DNA of 64,000 bases from Microbacterium horticulturae (GTDB lineage: Bacteria > Actinomycetota > Actinomycetes > Actinomycetales > Microbacteriaceae). Each line of letters opens with the position of its first letter. Position 1 is the first letter of the stretch. The stretch is from contig NZ_CP119108.1 of NCBI RefSeq assembly GCF_029094505.1, forward strand, positions 2,356,001 to 2,420,000. Direction: 5' to 3'. A program made the translations under genes and the position numbers. The notes beneath the pieces were generated by a model that saw nothing but the letters and a program-made list of their open reading frames with translations, did no database searches and had not been told where the DNA came from. Shown in pieces: positions 62,797 through 64,000 of this stretch.

Positions 62797-64000
62797 ATGA
62801 CAGCTGACCCGCGTACCGTTGCCGTCGTCCTCGCGGGCGGTATCGGTGTCCGCGTCGGCTTGGGTATCCCCAAACAGCTGATCAAGATCGCCGGTAAGGC
62901 CATCGTCGAGCACACGCTCGAATCCCTAGAAAACAGCGCGTTGATCGACGAGATCATCATCATGATGAACGCATCGTCCATTCACGAGCTCGACCACCTT
63001 CTCGACCACGACAGATTTCCGAAGCTCACGCGAATTTTACCGGGTGGGCAGACTCGTAACGACACCACACAGCTCGCGATCGCCGCGCTGGAGGGTGACG
63101 ACACGAAAGTCCTCTTCCATGACGCTGTCCGACCTTTCATCGATGACCGCATCATCAGGGACTGCGTGGATGCATTGGACGAGTATGACGCGGTCGACAC
63201 GGCGATCCCTTCGGCCGACACGATCGTGCGCATCGATGACTCGGGTCGCATTACTGACATACCGAACCGCGCGACGCTCCGCCGCGGGCAGACGCCTCAG
63301 GCTTTCCGGCTCGGCACCATTCGCCGTGCATACGAGGTCGCGCGCACCGACCCGGGCTTCACTGCCACTGATGACTGCGGCGTGGTCTTCACCTACTTGC
63401 CCGATGTGCCGATCCACGTCATCGAAGGCACTGCAGAGAACATGAAAGTAACCGAGCCTATCGACGTCCACATCGCCGACAAACTTTTTCAGCTACAGTC
63501 GGCGAGCCTGTCGCTGGAGAACACGAAGACGCCGCCTGATCTGTCGGGCAAGGTCGTCGTGGTTTTCGGCGGCAGTTACGGTATCGGGAGCAGTATCGTG
63601 GATCAGGCCACCACGGCAGGAGCAACAGTCTGCGAGTTTAGCCGCTCGACGACAGGAACCGACGTGCGCTCGGCCAAAGCGGTGCGCAAGGCCCTTGCAG
63701 CGGTCGAAGGCGCACACGGCCGTGTCGACATCGTCGTAGTCACTGCGGGCGTCCTCCACATTGCCCCGCTCATTGACACACGCAAGAGCGATCTGAAGAA
63801 CACGATCGAGACGAATCTACTCGCGCCGGCGATCGTCGCGCGCGAGGCGTACCCGTATCTCGAGGCATCCGGCGGTCAGGTGATCCTCTTCACCTCAAGT
63901 TCCTACACACGCGGCCGAGCGAACTACAGCGCCTACTCCGCGACGAAAGCAGGCGTGGTCAACCTCACACAGGCACTCGCCGAGGAGTGGTCCCACACGG
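62797..64000 (+). CDS. Ribitol-5-phosphate cytidylyltransferase / SDR reductase fusion (partial)
   Basis: The reading frame is open to the window edge (401 codons). Residues about 1-230 are an IspD/TarI-type cytidylyltransferase (LAGGIGVRVGLGIPKQL, FHDAVRPF, TDDCGVV). Residues about 245-401 are a short-chain dehydrogenase with the nucleotide motif VVVFGGSYGIGSSIV, VTAGVL, the catalytic Ser in TSSSY and YSAYSATK. This is the Bcs1/Acs1 architecture that reduces ribulose-5-phosphate and activates ribitol-5-phosphate to CDP-ribitol. AGGAGA lies 6 nt before ATG 62797. A TTA codon and lower GC set it apart from the backbone genes. Confidence 0.88.
   Translation, partial: MTADPRTVAVVLAGGIGVRVGLGIPKQLIKIAGKAIVEHTLESLENSALIDEIIIMMNASSIHELDHLLDHDRFPKLTRILPGGQTRNDTTQLAIAALEGDDTKVLFHDAVRPFIDDRIIRDCVDALDEYDAVDTAIPSADTIVRIDDSGRITDIPNRATLRRGQTPQAFRLGTIRRAYEVARTDPGFTATDDCGVVFTYLPDVPIHVIEGTAENMKVTEPIDVHIADKLFQLQSASLSLENTKTPPDLSGKVVVVFGGSYGIGSSIVDQATTAGATVCEFSRSTTGTDVRSAKAVRKALAAVEGAHGRVDIVVVTAGVLHIAPLIDTRKSDLKNTIETNLLAPAIVAREAYPYLEASGGQVILFTSSSYTRGRANYSAYSATKAGVVNLTQALAEEWSHT

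Overview
The window is very GC-rich and its gene content is actinobacterial: two WhiB proteins, mtrA-mtrB-lpqB, PdtaS, DUF3499, SpoIIM/RDD membrane proteins and furA-katG. Protein style and gene order suggest Microbacteriaceae, probably Microbacterium or a close relative (inference; no rRNA is present). The order aroA-rsgA, whiB1-pdtaS, Rv3235-like-secA, hpf-comF-lpqB-mtrB-mtrA, ahcY, DUF3499-metallopeptidase-like, whiB2 follows, with rearrangement, the Mycobacterium tuberculosis Rv3219-Rv3260 neighbourhood, so the backbone is an old conserved chromosomal segment with accessory blocks set into it.

Layout. 0-13.3 kb: end of aroA, rsgA, bcp, small membrane proteins, whiB1, pdtaS, a CpaE-like ATPase with a SAF/CpaB-like protein, a BldC-like HTH protein, an Rv3235-like protein, alaA and secA. 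13.4-20.6 kb: a PadR-controlled ABC exporter with two tandem giant FtsX-type permeases and a clear inverted-repeat operator. 20.8-21.6 kb: a ParDE-type toxin-antitoxin pair overrun by palindromic repeats. 21.7-26.8 kb: a nitrite/NO block (COG2345 regulator, NnrS-like membrane protein, a three-part membrane-cupredoxin-NirK fusion, and a divergent DUF2249 gene). 27.2-32.9 kb: hpf, comF, lpqB, mtrB, mtrA. 33-38.6 kb: a translationally coupled membrane cluster (proline-rich protein, DUF4129, DUF4350, MoxR, DUF58). 38.6-44 kb: an accessory block with palindromic elements at both ends, holding a chaA remnant, aqpZ, an NAD(P)-binding protein, katG and furA. 44-53.5 kb: spoIIM/RDD, a Fic fragment, ahcY, DUF3499, a metallopeptidase-like protein, DUF5719, a large glycosyltransferase and whiB2. 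53.7-64 kb: surface polysaccharide genes (two O-antigen ligase-like proteins, two DUF4012 proteins, a double CDP-glycerol glycerophosphotransferase, and a CDP-ribitol-type cytidylyltransferase/reductase fusion cut by the window edge). GC content looks lower after about 60.25 kb.

The most distinctive non-coding content is a set of palindromic intergenic elements in at least five sequence families. The best one is exactly 60 bp long and occurs five times; two copies supply the C-terminal codons and the stop of the ParE toxin. A second pattern is a TAnnnT-type -10 hexamer placed exactly 6 nt before the start codon in many genes, which points to widespread leaderless transcription. No tRNA, rRNA, CRISPR array or complete insertion sequence was found.
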